Assembly: GCA_961205875.1 (NCBI GenBank)
Contig: OY540816.1
Coordinates: 21,958,701 to 22,022,700, forward strand
Origin: Sialis fuliginosa
Taxonomy: Eukaryota > Arthropoda > Insecta > Megaloptera > Sialidae
Direction: 5' to 3'
Length of the DNA stretch: 64,000 bases
In this document: piece after piece, positions 61,767-64,000 of the stretch
Layout: each line of letters begins with the position of its first letter
How positions within the stretch are numbered: position 1 is the stretch's first letter
Made by a program: the position numbers and the translations under genes
Notes under the pieces: model-generated
Database searches by the model: none
What the model was told of the DNA's origin: nothing
Seen by the model: the letters and a program-made list of their open reading frames with translations, nothing else

Positions 61767-62330
61767 ACGCGGTAGATACGTTCCACAGTAAACTGCTTAA
61801 ATATTGCTTATATTGCAAAATTAGGGATATGTTTTATAATTTTCTAACCCAAATAAATTGCATAAAAAATAGTTTTAAAAAAATAATGAAAATTATTTTT
61901 ATTTTCTTTTTACGCGGTAGATACGTTCCACAGCAAACCGCTTAAACATTGCTCATATTGCAAAATTAGGGATACGTTTTATAATTTTCTAAAACTGCGC
62001 AAACACAAATAAATTATATAAAAAATAAATTTTAAAAAAATAATTAAAATTACTTTTATTTTCTTTTTACGCGGTAGATACGTTCCACAGTAAACTGGTT
62101 AATTAAACATTGCTTATATTGCAAAATTAGGGATACGTTTTATAATTTTTTAAAAGTGCGTAAACACAAATAAATTACATAAAAAATAGTTTTAAAAAAA
62201 TAATGAAAATTAGTTTTATTTACGTTTTATAATTTTCTAAAACTGCGCAAAAACGCAAATAAATTACATAAAAAATAGTTTTAAAAAAATAATGAAAATT
62301 AGTTTTATTTTCTTTACAAATTATAAATTG
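61767..62330. repeat. Tandem array, about four units of 145-157 bp
   Basis: ACGCGGTAGATACGTTCCAC begins at 61767, 61912 and 62069; a fourth, 5'-shortened unit follows near 62215. Each unit has GCTTATATTGCAAAATTAGG, ACAAATAAATT and a TTTTAAAAAAATAATGAAAA segment. It lies about 550 bp upstream of the tll start codon. Confidence 0.9.
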
Positions 62331-62744
62331 CATAAAAAATAAAATAAGTGATTAGTTTTTTCAAAACTATTGAAATATCAACAAAAAAATAAGCCTTTGA
62401 TAAAACAACGTTTTTTTAAACAGAAAAATTATTATGCCGATTTATAATAAAATCGTTTGAAAAAAAATCACAGAATAGAATTAAAATATATCTCAAACAT
62501 TAACAAAAAAAAAAAAAAACAATTAATATAATGTAGTTTATATTCAATTTCTTAACAGAAATAGTGTTAAATTATATGTAATTTCTTCTGTATCATGATG
62601 TATATAAAAAAGTCTTGTGCCGACCAGAGCAGTTTATTTGAACTCGATTAAAAGTGACTTTCACAGTGAAAAAAAATGTATACCTGATTATTAGTTTTTT
62701 CAAAATAAAAGTCACTCTTTATAAATATATAAATCAAAATGTAC

Positions 62745-63013
62745 CGAAAGATATAGGTATAATAAAAAAGTGTGATTGAAATTAAAAATCACCCCAATTA
62801 TACTCAAAACATATATATAACGACATATTTTAAACATTAATTTCAGAAAGTCCAAAAAAAACCTTATGTTTATAAATTAAATTTTAACGAAAGATATACT
62901 AGGTAATAAAAAAGTGTGATTGAAATTAAAAATCACCCTAATTAAAGATACATATATACTCAAAACATATACGACGACGTATTTTAAACATTAATTTTAG
63001 AAAGTCCAAAAAA
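62745..63013. repeat. Tandem duplication, 2 x about 143 bp
   Basis: CGAAAGATATA...AATAAAAAAGTGTGATTGAA and TTTTAAACATTAATTT.AGAAAGTCC occur twice, starting at 62745 and 62888. Confidence 0.85.
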
Positions 63014-64000
63014 ATCGAGCAATTTGAAATTTAAATCACACATTCAAAATACGTACATTGCTTAAATTTCAATTTGGAGAATATACAAATTAAAAATATC
63101 CTAAGGGTAGTTTTTCGTTGAATAATATTTTTAATAACTCTTGTACCTTGGAAAAATATAATTCTCCCTGAGGGTGTTTTAATAACTCGATTATTAATAT
63201 CATCTTTCTGCATTCCTACCAACCCCTCATGATATGTGCCCCCTGGAAACACCCCCCCTTTACCCCTCACACATATACGCGTCCATGACACCGCGCTAGT
63301 CGAGCGGAAACAATGGAGTTATTGAAATCAAAATATTGGTATTCAATTTAGAAATCAAGCTTCTGATAATAATAAAAACATGTGTTTAATATTCGAGATT
63401 TTATAATAATATTTCAATTTTTTTTACTCAATTATTCGGAATAAAAATTTATAATGTACTAGCACATTGGACCCGGTATTTTCTACAATATCATATTCAA
63501 CATGCCCACCCAACATGCCCACAACACTTCATGAAATTTACACATAACTTATGTCCTAGCCATTAGTGAAAACCGGGATAAGATCTGTTCAGTAGTTACT
63601 GAGAAAATCGTGTAAAATTATATTTTCAAACTCCCAGAAAATACCAGATTCCGTCTTAGAATTTGTATGAAAATCAAAAAATAAATAGGTTAACAACAGT
63701 TATAATTAATTTCGATATTTTACCTTTCTTGGAAGTGAAATGTTTCTTTATATTTCAATTTTTAATCAATATAGGTGTTTCAAAATATTTAATTGTTAAC
63801 ATATGTATGTCAAAAATCATCCAATTGTTCGACAAAATATTAGAAAGAGACCTGATCATAGTAACCTAAATTAATAAAATAAAATATTGAAACCGTAAAT
63901 TATAGAATTTTGTATTATTATTTCTATGATGGTAAAATTTGTATTTTTTAGGATTTAGTATTTTTGTCACATTAACAGTAGATATCGACTTTAATTTGGA
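63014..64000. other. Right-edge spacer
   Basis: AT-rich. Contains a GC-richer stretch near 63225-63310 and no gene that I can support. Confidence 0.4.

Noticed and set aside
63031-63291. 86-codon minus-strand frame
   Set aside because: No recognisable domain, splice context or promoter; part is a G-rich run.
1-64000. tRNA, rRNA or CRISPR features
   Set aside because: No cloverleaf with A/B boxes, no rRNA words and no spaced direct-repeat array were seen; (GT)n, (CTGT)n and tandem arrays do not have CRISPR spacing.

Overview
This window is nuclear DNA from an insect. The support is one tailless-type nuclear receptor gene, one clear R&R-1 cuticular protein gene plus a divergent R&R-like one, an insect epsilon/delta-like GST, short introns and very AT-rich spacers packed with small DNA transposons. 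I cannot fix the insect order from sequence alone. Most genes are split into exons, so I assembled them by hand from splice sites, reading-phase continuity and protein motifs. Each gene is given as one span with its exons listed in the evidence.

Gene layout, left to right. 1-8.7 kb has no confident gene: hAT-type MITEs, other repeat families and two GC-richer promoter-like patches. 8.8-12.6 kb (+): a nine-exon TMEM135-like membrane protein whose second intron holds a 1.08-kb hAT insertion containing a roughly 0.7-kb near-perfect palindrome. 12.8-15.7 kb (+): a six-exon, 428-aa acidic/basic protein with a possible HMG-box-like segment, family unknown. 16.5-18.6 kb (+): a five-coding-exon cytosolic GST. 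19.56-19.81 kb (+): a candidate 63-aa two-exon membrane microprotein. 20.3-20.5 kb (-): an orphan terminal exon. 21.2-24.6 kb (+): a 159-aa secreted protein. 29.9-31.9 kb (-): an RR-1 cuticular protein with a TATA box and arthropod initiator. 40.0-42.1 kb (+): a divergent R&R-like secreted protein with five exact 18-aa repeats. 52.2-61.2 kb (-): tailless (tll), five exons, complete.

The three secreted genes share one architecture: a 4-6 codon first exon, a phase-0 intron interrupting the signal peptide, then one or two large exons. They form a loose cuticle/secreted cluster. The housekeeping-type genes on the left and the developmental regulator tll on the right do not look functionally coupled to it.

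The spacers and introns hold several mobile families whose ends can be read directly: hAT elements with 8-bp target duplications (9841, 6598, 29341, probably 324); a pogo/Tigger-like pair with TA duplications and a matching 76-aa transposase-tail ORF (22776, 56871); TA-flanked fold-back MITEs inside tll (53709, 56016); TTA-flanked MITEs (19119, 38009); a TGCTTCCTCG-ended MITE family; and Helitron-like CTAGT-ended sequence. The most unusual signal is a recurrent CTGAAGAN / stem-loop / GAAAC motif. It occurs in several sequence-unrelated versions whose stems differ but still pair, which resembles a variant hammerhead-ribozyme core.
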